NCBI GenBank assembly: GCA_002280515.1
Contig: NCEA01000007.1
Span: forward strand, 34,250-98,249
Direction: 5' to 3'
DNA: 64,000 nucleotides
Source of the DNA: Rhodobacterales bacterium 32-67-9
Lineage (GTDB): Bacteria; Pseudomonadota; Alphaproteobacteria; Rhodobacterales; Rhodobacteraceae
Position numbers and translations under genes: made by a program. Below the pieces are notes generated by a model. That model was given only the letters and a program-made list of their open reading frames with translations. It was not told where the DNA came from and did no database searches. Below, in pieces: positions 25,651 through 35,264 of this stretch; within the stretch, counting starts at the first letter, position 1; every line of letters begins with the position of its first letter.

Positions 25651-26403
25651 TCAATCCGCCGGCACCGAAAGCCCGACCATCGGCCCCATCGGAAAGCCGA
25701 AATCGTCGCGCAGGATCTCGGGCGCGTAAAGCCGCGAGACGTTGCCGTCGAAATAGAGCGCGTCCGGCACGCCGAGCGCGTCGCGGAAGACCCGGGCGAA
25801 GGTGTGGAAATTGACCGCCCCATCCGAAATCACGAAATAGGCGCGGTGGCCGTCCGCCGAAACGCCGACGCCGTTGCGGACATAGCGCGAGTCGGATCCT
25901 TCGAGGAAACGCGGATGCAGCGCCCCGCCGATCACCAGCATCGGCCCCGACTGCGTCGCGAACCGGCAGTCGGGGGAGCCGTTCGCATAGGCCCGTGTCT
26001 CGATCACCGCGAAGCCGCCCTCGCGGATGCAGAAGACCCCGTTCGGCAGCAGCCCGAAATTCCCCGGCCCGGCCGAGGTCACCAGCCGCGAGACGTCGCG
26101 CCCCTCGGCGCGGTAAAGCCCGACAGGGCGGCGGTCGGGATGATACATACCGGCGTTCATCGCAAAGACCAGCCGCCGCCCCTCGGCCACAAGCCCTTCG
26201 CGCAGCCGTTCGAAGGTGCCAATCGGCGCGTCGTCGGCGTCGTTGAGGAAAAGCCGCAGGTCCTCGTCCGCGCCCGCCTCGCAGACCGCGTAGCTCTCGC
26301 CCTCGTGCACCAGTGTCCGGCAGCTCTCCGCCTCGCTCGCGCCTGCCAGAAGCAGGAAAGCGGCGGCGGCCCTAACCCAGATCGCCATCGCCATCGTCGT
26401 CAT
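25651..26403 (-). CDS. phosphodiester glycosidase family (DUF2233/NAGPA-like) secreted protein
   Basis: 250 residues. A signal peptide ends near residue 25 (AGASEA). The family core is visible: FAMNAGMYHPD (~79-89), NGVFCIREGGFAV (~120-132), QSGPMLVIGG (~151-160) and YFVISDGAVNFHTFA (~189-203). NAGPA-related enzymes cleave a sugar-phosphodiester; the natural bacterial substrate is mostly unknown. The start at 26403 lies inside the end of rbfA (overlap 32 bases); in-frame ATGs at 26394 and 26388 are alternatives. Confidence 0.85.
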   Translation of the reverse strand: MTTMAMAIWVRAAAAFLLLAGASEAESCRTLVHEGESYAVCEAGADEDLRLFLNDADDAPIGTFERLREGLVAEGRRLVFAMNAGMYHPDRRPVGLYRAEGRDVSRLVTSAGPGNFGLLPNGVFCIREGGFAVIETRAYANGSPDCRFATQSGPMLVIGGALHPRFLEGSDSRYVRNGVGVSADGHRAYFVISDGAVNFHTFARVFRDALGVPDALYFDGNVSRLYAPEILRDDFGFPMGPMVGLSVPAD

Positions 26404-26803
26404 CGTCGCGCTTCGCGATGTCGCGCTGCACCCGCTCGTCGGCCAGAAGCCGGCGCGTCGCGTCCATCCGGTCGAAGGTCTCGTCGAGGACGAACCGCAG
26501 TTCCGGCGCGAATTTCAGCGTCATCGCCTTGGCCACGTGATGGCGCAACTCCCCTTTCGAACGGTTGAGCGCCGCCAGCGCCTCTGCCGCGCCGTCGCCG
26601 CCGAGCGGCAGCACGAAAGCCGTGGCGACGCGCAGGTCGGGCGAGACCCGGACCTCGCCCACCGTGATCGACATCGCGCCGAGCGCATCGTTATGGACCT
26701 CGCCCCGCATCAGCACCTCAGACAGGGTGCGGCGGATCAGTTCGCCGACGCGAAGCTGGCGCTGCGAAGGGCCGGACGGCCTTGAGGAACGGTTCTGTGC
26801 CAT
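26372..26803 (-). CDS. rbfA: 30S ribosome-binding factor A
   Basis: 143 residues. It has the RbfA KH-like fold pattern, beginning with [17 protein letters not shown] (~15-31) and ending in [19 protein letters not shown] (~98-116). It helps 16S rRNA 5'-end maturation, in particular at low temperature. A C-terminal acidic tail ([12 protein letters not shown]) is encoded by a GAT/GAC/GGC repeat that also supplies the start region of the next gene. Start at ATG 26803. Confidence 0.94.
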   Translation of the reverse strand: MAQNRSSRPSGPSQRQLRVGELIRRTLSEVLMRGEVHNDALGAMSITVGEVRVSPDLRVATAFVLPLGGDGAAEALAALNRSKGELRHHVAKAMTLKFAPELRFVLDETFDRMDATRRLLADERVQRDIAKRDDDDDGDGDLG

Positions 26804-26900
26804 GTCCCAGCATGTAGGCCATGCCGGCCCGGCCCGCAACGGGGCTTTGCCAAGCCGCCTCGCAGCGGCTAAAGGAAGCCCATCGCGCGAGGAGACCGCC

Positions 26901-27719
26901 ATGACCGACCCCACAGACATTCCCGGCTTCGTCGTCACCGGCGTCTCGGGGCGCATGGGCCAGATGCTGGTCCGCCTGATCGCGGCATCCGACCGGGCGC
27001 GGCTCGTCGGGGCGGTCGAACGGACCGGGCACGACTGGATCGGCCGCGACCTTGGCGTCGCGATGGGTGGGGCCGCGAACGGCATCACCGTCACCGACGA
27101 TCCGCTGGAGGCGTTCGCGAAGGCGCAAGCCGTGATCGACTTCACCACGCCCGCGGCCACGGTCGAATTCGCGGCGCTCGCGGCGCAGGCCCGCGCGGTC
27201 CATGTGATCGGGACGACCGGGCTCGAGGCCGACCACCTTGCGAAGATCCGCGCCGCCGCGCGGCACGCGGTGATCATCCGCGCCGGCAACATGAGCCTTG
27301 GGGTCAATCTCCTGACCCAGCTCACCAGGAAGGTTGCCGCCGCGCTTGACGCCGATTGGGATATCGAGATTGTCGAGGCGCATCACCGGATGAAGGTCGA
27401 TGCGCCCTCAGGCACTGCGCTGATGCTCGGCGAGGCGGCGGCACAGGGCCGGGGCGTCAACCTGCCCGATTTCCGCGACCGCGCGCGCGAGGGCATCACC
27501 GGCGCCCGCGAGACGGGTCATATCGGCTTTGCCGCGATCCGGGGCGGCGACGTCGTCGGCGAGCATGACGTGATCTTCGCGGCCGACGGCGAGCGCATCG
27601 TTCTGCGTCACATTGCGACCGACCGCGCGATTTTCGCGCGCGGCGCGCTCAGGGCCGCGCTCTGGGGGCAGGACAGGAAGCCCGGTGAATACGACATGCT
27701 GGACGTGCTCGGCCTTTAA
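26901..27719 (+). CDS. dapB: 4-hydroxy-tetrahydrodipicolinate reductase
   Basis: 272 residues. The dinucleotide-binding motif VTGVSGRMG (~10-18) and the family signature [16 protein letters not shown] (~157-172), with the catalytic His and Lys, are present. It reduces HTPA in lysine and diaminopimelate synthesis. Start at ATG 26901, with GAGGAGA upstream. It is divergent from rbfA (98-base gap). Confidence 0.97.
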   Translation: MTDPTDIPGFVVTGVSGRMGQMLVRLIAASDRARLVGAVERTGHDWIGRDLGVAMGGAANGITVTDDPLEAFAKAQAVIDFTTPAATVEFAALAAQARAVHVIGTTGLEADHLAKIRAAARHAVIIRAGNMSLGVNLLTQLTRKVAAALDADWDIEIVEAHHRMKVDAPSGTALMLGEAAAQGRGVNLPDFRDRAREGITGARETGHIGFAAIRGGDVVGEHDVIFAADGERIVLRHIATDRAIFARGALRAALWGQDRKPGEYDMLDVLGL

Positions 27720-27732
27720 CCGGGCGCGGCGT

Positions 27733-27754
27733 AAGGTGGTTTCAAACCCACCTT
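27733..27754. terminator. stem-loop between convergent dapB and DUF1674 gene
   Basis: AAGGTGG / CCACCTT (27733-27739 and 27748-27754) with an 8-base loop, 14 bases after the dapB stop and 15 before the stop of the convergent gene. The ends give AA/TT on either strand, so it may act in both directions. Confidence 0.65.
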
Positions 27755-27768
27755 GCGGGCGCCGGTCC

Positions 27769-27948
27769 TCAGAAATCGACCGCGATCCCCTTCTTCTCCC
27801 AGTCACCGTAGCGGACCGGCTCGGGTCCGTCGCGGCCACCGAGTTCGGCCGGCAGATCGGTTGCCGTCGCCGCTTTCCGCCGCGCTTCGGCCTCAGCCAG
27901 TGCGCGTTTGGCGGCTTCGGGCAGATGTTTGTCGGGCGTCGTCGGCAT
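27769..27948 (-). CDS. DUF1674 protein, succinate dehydrogenase assembly factor 4 (SdhAF4) homologue
   Basis: 59 residues. The C-terminal GGRDGPEPVRYGDWEKKGIA stretch and final DF match the DUF1674/SdhAF4 family, which binds flavinylated SdhA during complex II assembly. The N-terminal helix LPEAAKRALAEAEARR is typical. Start at ATG 27948 after a GGAAGG site; a longer frame to 28035 would overlap the rsmB start. Confidence 0.9.
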   Translation of the reverse strand: MPTTPDKHLPEAAKRALAEAEARRKAATATDLPAELGGRDGPEPVRYGDWEKKGIAVDF

Positions 27949-28018
27949 CGTGGCCTTCCTTGTTTCGCGATGCCCCATGATATACGGGGGCCGGGCGGGC
28001 GCGGCAACCGGGGGACGC

Positions 28019-29305
28019 ATGGCGACGGATGACACGGCACGAGGTGCAGCGGCCCGGCTGGTGGTGGCCGTGCTGGAGGACCGGGCGCCGCTTTCCGATC
28101 AGATCGGGCGTGGCGCGCTTTCGGGCCTTGCGCCACCCGACCGCGCGCGGGCGCAGCGGCTTGCCCTTCTCACCTTGCGCAATCTCGGCCGCGCCGACGC
28201 GGTGCTGAAACCGTTCCTGAAAAAGCCGCCGCCGGCGCTCGTCCGCGCGATCCTGCGGGTCTCGGTGACCGAGATCTTCGCCGGTTCCGCCGCCGCCCAC
28301 GGGGTGGTGAGCCAGGCGGTCAGCCTCACCCGCGCCTCCGGCCGCAAGGCCGAAGGCTTTGCCGGGATGGTCAATGCCGTCCTCCGCCGCGCGTCCGGGA
28401 CGCCACCGGAGCGCTGGGCGATGTTGCCGGCCGATCCGCTGCCGGGCTGGCTCCGCGGCCGGCTCATGTCGGCCTGGGGCAAGGCCGCGACGATGGCGAT
28501 GGAGGCCGCGCAGGCCAAGGGCGCCCCCCTCGACCTCACGCCGAAGGACGGCGATGCGGCGACGCTCGCCGCCCGGCTCGGCGGCGAGGCGCTGCCGACC
28601 GGATCGGTGCGCCTGCATACTGCCGGCCAGGTCTCTGACCTGCCGGGCTATGCCGAGGGCGACTGGTGGGTACAGGACGCCGCCGCCGCGCTTGCCGCCA
28701 AGGTACTGACGCCGCGTCCGGGCGAACGGGTACTCGACCTTTGCGCCGCGCCCGGCGGCAAGACGCTGCAACTTGCAGCGGCGGGCGCGCGGGTCACGGC
28801 GCTCGACCTGTCCGATGCGCGGATGGGCAGGGTGCGCGAAAACCTCGCCCGCTGCCGGCTCGCCGCCGATATCGTCGTGGCCGATGCGCTCACCTGGGAG
28901 GGGGAGGCGGATTTCGATGCCGTCCTTCTTGACGCGCCCTGTTCGGCAACCGGCACGATCCGCCGCCATCCCGACCTGCCCTTCGTGCGTGACGCCGCCG
29001 CGCTGAAGGAGATTGCCGCCTTGCAGGCAGCGCTCCTCGACCGGGCGCTGACCCGTCTTCGCCCCGGCGGGCGGCTTGTCTTCGCCACCTGCTCGCTCCT
29101 GCCCGAGGAGGGCGAGCGGCAGGTTTCCGCCGCCCTTACCCGCCATCCGGGCCTGACCACCGACCGTGCCGCGCTTGACCTGCCGGGGATCGACGCCGAA
29201 TGGATCACGGCGGAAAACGGCCTCAGGCTTCGCCCCGACTACTGGCCGGACCGGGGCGGGATGGACGGGTTCTTCATCGCCTGCCTGCGCGTGCCCCAAG
29301 GCTGA
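28019..29305 (+). CDS. rsmB: 16S rRNA (cytosine-967-C5)-methyltransferase (RsmB/Sun family)
   Basis: 428 residues. An N-terminal NusB-like helical domain (~5-130) is followed by the methyltransferase domain with LDLCAAPGGKTLQLA (~240-254), the DAPCSATGTIRRHPD motif IV (~303-317) and FATCSLLPEEGE motif VI (~358-369). Both catalytic cysteines of RNA m5C methyltransferases are present. Start at ATG 28019. It opens the rsmB-heparinase-purH-lspA block. Confidence 0.94.
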   Translation: MATDDTARGAAARLVVAVLEDRAPLSDQIGRGALSGLAPPDRARAQRLALLTLRNLGRADAVLKPFLKKPPPALVRAILRVSVTEIFAGSAAAHGVVSQAVSLTRASGRKAEGFAGMVNAVLRRASGTPPERWAMLPADPLPGWLRGRLMSAWGKAATMAMEAAQAKGAPLDLTPKDGDAATLAARLGGEALPTGSVRLHTAGQVSDLPGYAEGDWWVQDAAAALAAKVLTPRPGERVLDLCAAPGGKTLQLAAAGARVTALDLSDARMGRVRENLARCRLAADIVVADALTWEGEADFDAVLLDAPCSATGTIRRHPDLPFVRDAAALKEIAALQAALLDRALTRLRPGGRLVFATCSLLPEEGERQVSAALTRHPGLTTDRAALDLPGIDAEWITAENGLRLRPDYWPDRGGMDGFFIACLRVPQG

Positions 29306-29406
29306 GGGGCTTTAGCCGGTGACACGGGGCAGGGCTGCCGGTAATCTCCGGCCCGGGGCAGATTCCCGGAAACAACCGGGCGACAGAAGAACGAGGACCG
29401 TGAGGC

Positions 29407-31146
29407 GTGGGGCGATCCGAAACCGGATATATGGGCTTTATGCACCGGCTGCACGCGCGGCTGGCGGCTCTCGCGCGTCCCGCGACGGGGTTCATGAGCC
29501 AGCCGGAGCCGAAGACCATCGGTTCCTATGCGCGTGGCCGGCAACTGACCGCCGGCAATTTCCTCTTCGCCGGCTTCCTGATCGAGGCCAAGGGCAAGTC
29601 GATCTGGGACCTGCCGATCCCCGATCCCCGGTTCGAGGAGGAGATCCACGGCGCCGCCTGGCTTGACGATCTCGCCGCCGTCGCCGACGCGCCGGCGCGG
29701 GAACGGGCGCAGGCCTGGGTCTTCGACTGGATCCGGCGCTACGGACGCGGCGGCGGGCCGGGTTGGACGCCGGACCTGACCGGGCGGCGGCTGATCCGCT
29801 GGATCAACCATGCGATACTTCTCTTGAACGGCCGCGACCGGGCAGAGTCCGACGCCTACTTCCGCTGCCTCGGCCGCCAGACCATCTTCCTCGCCCGGCG
29901 CTGGACGACCGCCGCGCCGGGCCTGCCGCGGTTCGAGGCGCTGACCGGCCTCGTCTATGCCGGCCTCGCGCTGTCGGGGATGGAGCGTCATGTCGGCCCC
30001 GCCGCCGCCGCGCTCGCCAAGGAATGCGGGCGCGAGATCGACGCCGAGGGCGGCATCCCGACGCGCAACCCGGAAGAACTGCTGGAGGTCTTTACCCTCC
30101 TGACCTGGGCCGCCGAGGCGCTGGCCGAAGCCGGCCGGACCCCGCAGGCGGCCCATCTCGACGCGATCGACCGGATCGCGCCGACGCTCAGGGCGCTGCG
30201 CCATGCCGATGGCGGGCTTGCGCGGTTCCACGGCGGGGGCAGGGGGCTCGAAGGGCGGCTCGATCAGGCGCTGGCGACGGCGGGCGGGCGGGCGCTGACG
30301 GCGCATGGCCTCGCGATGGGCTATGCCCGGCTGGCGGCCGGACGCACAACGATCATCGTCGATGCCGCACCGCCGCCGAAGGGGCGCGCCTCGGCGAACG
30401 CCCATGCCTCGACGCTGGCGATGGAACTGACCTCGGGGCGGCGCCCGGTCGTCGTCAACTGCGGCTCGGGGTCGAGCTTCGGCCCCGACTGGCGCCGGGC
30501 GGGGCGGGCGACGCCGTCGCATTCGACGCTCTGTATCCGGGGGTTTTCCTCGTCGCGCCTTGGCGCTGGAGGAGTCCTGCCCGCCTCGCCGCGCGGCCAG
30601 TTCACCGATATCCCCGAACAGGTCTGGGCCCAGCCCGAAGATGACAGCGCCGGCCACCGGCTGATGGCCGGGCACAACGGCTACGTGCCGACCCACGGCC
30701 TGACCCATATCCGCAACCTCATGCTCTCCATCGATGGCCGCGCGCTTGCCGGCGAGGATACGCTCGGCGCGATGACGGTCGCCGACCGGCGGCGCTTCGA
30801 GACGATCATGGAGCGGTCGAAGCATCAGGGTGTGCCCTTTTCGCTGCGTTTCCACCTGCATCCGGATGTCGATGCCGCCATCGACCTCGGCGGCACGGCG
30901 GTGTCGCTGGCGCTGAAATCGGGCGAGATCTGGGTCTTCCGCCACGACGGGGTGGGGGAACTGACGCTGGAACCCTCGGTCTACCTCGAAACCGGGCGGC
31001 TAAAGCCGCGCGCCGCGAAACAGATTGTTCTTTCGGCCCACGTGCTGGACTATGCCTGTCAGTTGGGCTGGACCTTGGCCAAGGCACAGGATACCCCCTC
31101 GGCCATCCGCGACACGTTTCGCGACGACGATGTACTGCCCAAGTAG
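29407..31146 (+). CDS. heparinase II/III family protein
   Basis: 579 residues with an alpha-helical first half and a beta-rich second half beginning around RPVVVNCGSGSSFG (~350-363), then SHSTLCIRGFSSS (~377-389) and HGLTHIRNLMLS (~432-443). This matches the heparinase II/III-like polysaccharide lyase group found between rsmB and purH in Rhodobacterales. No signal peptide is evident. The substrate is probably an acidic polysaccharide and is not established. The start is GTG 29407; the ATG at 29431 is an alternative. Confidence 0.88.
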   Translation: MGRSETGYMGFMHRLHARLAALARPATGFMSQPEPKTIGSYARGRQLTAGNFLFAGFLIEAKGKSIWDLPIPDPRFEEEIHGAAWLDDLAAVADAPARERAQAWVFDWIRRYGRGGGPGWTPDLTGRRLIRWINHAILLLNGRDRAESDAYFRCLGRQTIFLARRWTTAAPGLPRFEALTGLVYAGLALSGMERHVGPAAAALAKECGREIDAEGGIPTRNPEELLEVFTLLTWAAEALAEAGRTPQAAHLDAIDRIAPTLRALRHADGGLARFHGGGRGLEGRLDQALATAGGRALTAHGLAMGYARLAAGRTTIIVDAAPPPKGRASANAHASTLAMELTSGRRPVVVNCGSGSSFGPDWRRAGRATPSHSTLCIRGFSSSRLGAGGVLPASPRGQFTDIPEQVWAQPEDDSAGHRLMAGHNGYVPTHGLTHIRNLMLSIDGRALAGEDTLGAMTVADRRRFETIMERSKHQGVPFSLRFHLHPDVDAAIDLGGTAVSLALKSGEIWVFRHDGVGELTLEPSVYLETGRLKPRAAKQIVLSAHVLDYACQLGWTLAKAQDTPSAIRDTFRDDDVLPK

Positions 31147-31158
31147 AGGATCCCGCCC

Positions 31159-32760
31159 TTGACCGATGCCAATGCCAGCCTGGCCCCGCTGTTCCGCGCC
31201 CTGATTTCCGTCTCCGACAAGACCGGGCTTCTGGAGTTCGCCAAGGGGCTGGCCGCGCGGGGGGTGGAGCTGCTCTCCACCGGCGGCACCTCGGCGATGC
31301 TGCGCGAGGCGGGGCTCAAGGTCCGCGACGTGGCCGATGTGACCGGATTCCCCGAGATGATGGACGGGCGCGTCAAGACGCTGCACCCGAAGGTCCACGG
31401 CGGGCTGCTTGCGCTGCGCGACAATCCGGGCCATGTCGCGGCGATGCAGGAGCACGGGATCGAGCCGATCGACCTTCTGGTGGTCAACCTCTACCCGTTC
31501 GAGGCGACGGTGGCGAAAGGCGCGGACTACGACACCTGCGTCGAGAACATCGACATCGGCGGCCCGGCGATGATCCGCGCGGCGGCGAAGAACCACGCCC
31601 ATGTGGCGGTGGTGGTGGACCCCGAGGATTACGCCAAGGTGCTTGGCGACATGGACCAGCATGAGGGCCGGACCTGCCCGAAGTTCCGCCGCAAGCTTGC
31701 CCAGCGCGCCTATGCCCGCACCGCAGCCTATGACGCGGCGGTGTCGAACTGGTTGGCCGAGGCCATCGGCGACAAGGCGCCGCGCCGGCGCGCCTTCGCC
31801 GGGACGCTGGCCCAGACGCTGCGCTACGGCGAGAATCCGCACCAGTCGGCGGCCTTCTACGTGGATGGCTCGAACCGCCCCGGCGTTGCCACGGCTGTGC
31901 AGCATCAGGGCAAGGAGCTGAGCTACAACAATATCAACGACACCGATGCCGCCTTCGAACTCGTCGCCGAATTCGACCCGGCCGAGGGCCCGGCCTGCGC
32001 GATCATCAAGCACGCCAATCCCTGCGGTGTCGCGAAGGGCAAGACGCTCTTGGAGGCCTACAAGGCCGCCTATGACTGCGACCGCACCTCCGCCTTCGGC
32101 GGGATCGTGGCGCTGAACCGGCCTTTGGACGCAGCGACGGCCGAGGAGATCGCCCGGATCTTCACCGAGGTTGTGATCGCGCCGGGTGCGGACGATGCGG
32201 CGAAGGCTGTGTTCGCCGCGAAGAAGAACCTGCGGCTTCTGACGACGGCGGGGCTGCCCGACCCGAAATCGCCGGGCCTCGCCTTCCGGCAGGTGTCGGG
32301 CGGCTTCCTCGTGCAGGACCGCGACAACGGTTTTGTTGTGCCCGCCGATCTGAAGGTGGTGACGAAGCGCGCGCCGACGAATGCGGAACTCGCCGACCTC
32401 CTCTTCGCGTGGAAGGTCGCCAAGCACGTCAAGTCGAACGCCATCGTCTACGTCAAGGGCGGCGCTACGGTCGGCGTCGGCGCGGGCCAGATGAGCCGGG
32501 TCGATTCGACCCGCATCGCGGCGCGCAAATCCGCCGACATGGCCGAGGCGCTGGGCCTCGCCGAGCCGACCGTAAAAGGCTCCGTCGTCGCCTCCGACGC
32601 GTTCTTCCCGTTCCCCGACGGGCTCTTGACGGCGGCCGAGGCGGGCGCCACGGCGGTGATCCAGCCCGGCGGTTCGATGCGCGACGACGAGGTGATCGCG
32701 GCAGCGGATGCGGCGGGGCTGGCGATGGTCTTCACCGGCCAGCGCCATTTCCGGCACTGA
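31159..32760 (+). CDS. purH: bifunctional AICAR transformylase / IMP cyclohydrolase
   Basis: 533 residues, normal for PurH. It has the N-terminal MGS-like cyclohydrolase domain ([13 protein letters not shown], ~36-48; [16 protein letters not shown], ~66-81) and the C-terminal transformylase domain ([11 protein letters not shown], ~282-292). It performs the last two steps of IMP synthesis. The start codon is TTG at 31159 with a GAGGA site; no ATG fits the family N-terminus. It lies 12 bases after the heparinase-like gene. Confidence 0.97.
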   Translation: MTDANASLAPLFRALISVSDKTGLLEFAKGLAARGVELLSTGGTSAMLREAGLKVRDVADVTGFPEMMDGRVKTLHPKVHGGLLALRDNPGHVAAMQEHGIEPIDLLVVNLYPFEATVAKGADYDTCVENIDIGGPAMIRAAAKNHAHVAVVVDPEDYAKVLGDMDQHEGRTCPKFRRKLAQRAYARTAAYDAAVSNWLAEAIGDKAPRRRAFAGTLAQTLRYGENPHQSAAFYVDGSNRPGVATAVQHQGKELSYNNINDTDAAFELVAEFDPAEGPACAIIKHANPCGVAKGKTLLEAYKAAYDCDRTSAFGGIVALNRPLDAATAEEIARIFTEVVIAPGADDAAKAVFAAKKNLRLLTTAGLPDPKSPGLAFRQVSGGFLVQDRDNGFVVPADLKVVTKRAPTNAELADLLFAWKVAKHVKSNAIVYVKGGATVGVGAGQMSRVDSTRIAARKSADMAEALGLAEPTVKGSVVASDAFFPFPDGLLTAAEAGATAVIQPGGSMRDDEVIAAADAAGLAMVFTGQRHFRH

Positions 32761-32769
32761 GGCAACGCG

Positions 32770-33240
32770 ATGCGGCTCGTGACCTGGACAGCGGCGGGGA
32801 TCTTTGCGCTCGATCAGGCGTCGAAGTTCTTCGTCGTTCAGGGGCTCGACCTCTATACACGGCAGCGGATCGACGTGCTGCCGCCCTGGCTCAACCTGCG
32901 CATGGCGTGGAATCAGGGCATCAACTTCGGGCTCTTTTCCAGCAATGCCGACCTCGCCCGCTGGCTCCTGATCGCGATGGCGCTGGTCATATCGCTCTGG
33001 GTCTGGCGCTGGGCCCGGCGCGAACCGCACAGCCGGATCGTCAAGTTCTCGGCCGGGCTTTTGATCGGAGGGGCGATGGGCAATGTGCTTGACCGCATCC
33101 TTTACGGTGCGGTTGCCGATTTCCTCAACATGTCGGTGCCGGGCCTCGACAATCCCTATTCGTTCAACGTTGCCGACATCGCGATCTTCGCCGGCGCCAT
33201 CGGGCTCGTCCTCTTCACCGGGCGGGAGAAGACCCCGTGA
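32770..33240 (+). CDS. lspA: lipoprotein signal peptidase (signal peptidase II)
   Basis: 156 residues with four membrane spans. The catalytic aspartate pair lies in GNVLDRI (~104-110) and FNVADIAIF (~134-142). It cleaves prolipoprotein signal peptides in the inner membrane. It starts 9 bases after purH. The next gene encodes a lipoprotein that would be a substrate. Confidence 0.96.
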   Translation: MRLVTWTAAGIFALDQASKFFVVQGLDLYTRQRIDVLPPWLNLRMAWNQGINFGLFSSNADLARWLLIAMALVISLWVWRWARREPHSRIVKFSAGLLIGGAMGNVLDRILYGAVADFLNMSVPGLDNPYSFNVADIAIFAGAIGLVLFTGREKTP

Positions 33241-33292
33241 CGCGCCCGAAGACATGCGCTAAACGGGGGACAGGCAGGTGAGGGAGAGACCC

Positions 33293-33850
33293 ATGGGGGC
33301 GAAGACTGGCATCCGCGCACTGGTGATCTGCGCGCTTGTGGCGTTGACCGCCTGCGGCCGCCTCGCGGGTGACGAGGAAAAGGCGCCGAAACTCTTGAAC
33401 ATCAAGCCGCAGGGCCGCAGCCCCGACGAATTCACCGTCCTGCCGACGAAGCCGCTGCAACTGCCCGACGATCTCGCGGCACTGCCCGCGCCGACGCCGG
33501 GTGGCACCAACATCACCGACCCCACGCCCGAGGCCGACGCCGTCGCGGCGCTTGGCGGCAATCCGGCCGCGCTCGACCGCACGGCGGTGCCGGCCGGCAA
33601 CGGCGCGCTCGTCTCCTACACGGCGCGGCGCGGTACCTCCTCGGACATCCGCGAAGTTCTCGCGGCCGAGGATCTGGAATACCGCCGCAAGCATGACGGC
33701 CGTCTCCTGGAACGCATGTTCAGCGTCAACATCTACTTCCGCGCCTACAAACCGATGTCGCTCGACCAGTATGCCGAGCTGGAGCGCTGGCGTGCCGCCG
33801 GGGCCCGCACCGTGGGCGCGCCGCCGCAAGAAACGCTCGACGGCAACTGA
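33293..33850 (+). CDS. DUF3035 family lipoprotein
   Basis: 185 residues. A lipobox LTAC with Cys21 follows a hydrophobic segment, so it is a lipoprotein. The rest is rich in Pro and Ala, with a conserved-looking FTVLPTKPLQLP (~47-58), as in the DUF3035 family found beside lspA and M16 peptidases in Rhodobacterales. Function unknown. Start at ATG 33293 with a GGGAGAG site; a GTG at 33278 is in frame. Confidence 0.87.
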   Translation: MGAKTGIRALVICALVALTACGRLAGDEEKAPKLLNIKPQGRSPDEFTVLPTKPLQLPDDLAALPAPTPGGTNITDPTPEADAVAALGGNPAALDRTAVPAGNGALVSYTARRGTSSDIREVLAAEDLEYRRKHDGRLLERMFSVNIYFRAYKPMSLDQYAELERWRAAGARTVGAPPQETLDGN

Positions 33851-33923
33851 TCACCTCTGCGTCAGCGGGCTTGACCTTCGCCGCCCGGCGGTTACCTCTC
33901 ATTCCGGACCGAGGGAGATCACG

Positions 33924-35264
33924 ATGTTCCGCACCCTGCGCTGGCTGGCCCTTGCCGCCGCGACCGCGACCCCCGCCATTTCCGGTGAGGTCACGAGTTT
34001 CACCCTTCCGAACGGGCTCGAGGCCGTCGTGATCGAGGATCACCGCGCCCCGGTCGTCGTCAACATGGTCTGGTACCGCGCCGGCGCTGCCGACGAGAAA
34101 CCCGGCGTCTCGGGTATTGCGCATTTTCTCGAACACCTGATGTTCAAGGGCACGGAAAACCTCGCCCCCGGCGAGTTTTCGAAGATCGTCGAGGCCAATG
34201 GCGGCTCCGACAATGCCTTTACCTCCTGGGACTACACCGCCTATTTCCAGCGCGTCGCCGCCGACCGGCTCGACCTCGTGATGAAGATGGAGGCCGACCG
34301 GATGCGCGGCCTGATCCTGTCCGAGGACGACTGGAAGACCGAGCGCGAGGTCATCATCGAGGAGCGCAACCAGCGCACCGACAGCGATCCCGGCGCGATC
34401 TTTTCCGAACAGCGGACCGCCGCACAGTTCCTCAACCATCCCTACGGCACCCCGATCATCGGCTGGCGGCACGAGATGGAGGCGCTGACCCGGCAGGACG
34501 CGCTTGACTGGTATCGCCGCTACTATGCGCCGAACGACGCGGTGCTGGTCGTTGCCGGCGACGTTGATCCGGCCGAGGTGAAGCGGCTGGCGGAAACCTA
34601 TTACGGCCCCCTGGAGCCAACCCCCGGGATCGGCCCGCGCGCCCGCCCGCAAGAGCCGCCGCAACTTGCCGAACGCCGTCTCAGCTTCGCCGACCCGCGC
34701 GTGTCGCAGCCTTACGTGACGCGCAGCTACCTTGCCCCCGAACGCGATCCGGGCGATCAGACCACGGCGGCGGCGCTGACGATCCTCGCCGATCTTCTGG
34801 GGGGCAGTTCGCAGACCTCGGTTCTCGCGACAAAACTCCAGTTCGGCACGAAGCAGGCGATCTACACATCGGCGCATTATGACGGCACCTCCTACGACGA
34901 CACGACCTTCAACCTTGCCGTGGTCCCGGCCGAGGGCGTGAGCCTTGACGAAGCCGAAAAGGCGCTCGACGACACGCTGGCGGACTTTTTCAAGACCGGC
35001 ATCGACGCGGATCAGTTCGCGCGGGTGAAGACGCGCATCCGCGCCGCGATGATCTTTGCCGAGGATGATATCGACGGCCTTGCCCGCCGTTACGGCGAAG
35101 CGCTGACGACGGGCCTGACCATCGCCGATGTCGAAGCCTGGCCCGATATCCTCGACGCCGTGACCGAGGCCGACGTGATGGCGGCGGCCGCCGAGGTCTT
35201 CGACCGCAAACGCGCGGTGACCGGCTGGATGATGCGCGACGAGACAACAGAGGTGATGCAATGA
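33924..35264 (+). CDS. M16 family zinc metallopeptidase (active subunit)
   Basis: 446 residues. A signal peptide spans ~1-21. The inverted zinc motif HFLEH (His67, Glu70, His71) is present in GIAHFLEHLMFKGT, and the downstream zinc Glu lies in the EREVIIEE segment (~145-152). This is a pitrilysin/processing-peptidase-type enzyme, probably periplasmic and heterodimeric with the next gene product, as in other bacterial M16 pairs. Start at ATG 33924 after GGGAGA. The stop overlaps the next start. Confidence 0.94.
   Translation: MFRTLRWLALAAATATPAISGEVTSFTLPNGLEAVVIEDHRAPVVVNMVWYRAGAADEKPGVSGIAHFLEHLMFKGTENLAPGEFSKIVEANGGSDNAFTSWDYTAYFQRVAADRLDLVMKMEADRMRGLILSEDDWKTEREVIIEERNQRTDSDPGAIFSEQRTAAQFLNHPYGTPIIGWRHEMEALTRQDALDWYRRYYAPNDAVLVVAGDVDPAEVKRLAETYYGPLEPTPGIGPRARPQEPPQLAERRLSFADPRVSQPYVTRSYLAPERDPGDQTTAAALTILADLLGGSSQTSVLATKLQFGTKQAIYTSAHYDGTSYDDTTFNLAVVPAEGVSLDEAEKALDDTLADFFKTGIDADQFARVKTRIRAAMIFAEDDIDGLARRYGEALTTGLTIADVEAWPDILDAVTEADVMAAAAEVFDRKRAVTGWMMRDETTEVMQ

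Noticed and set aside
31000-33255. 751-codon minus-strand ORF opposite purH and lspA
   Set aside because: Shadow of two well-supported genes; no recognisable domain, no ribosome-binding site.
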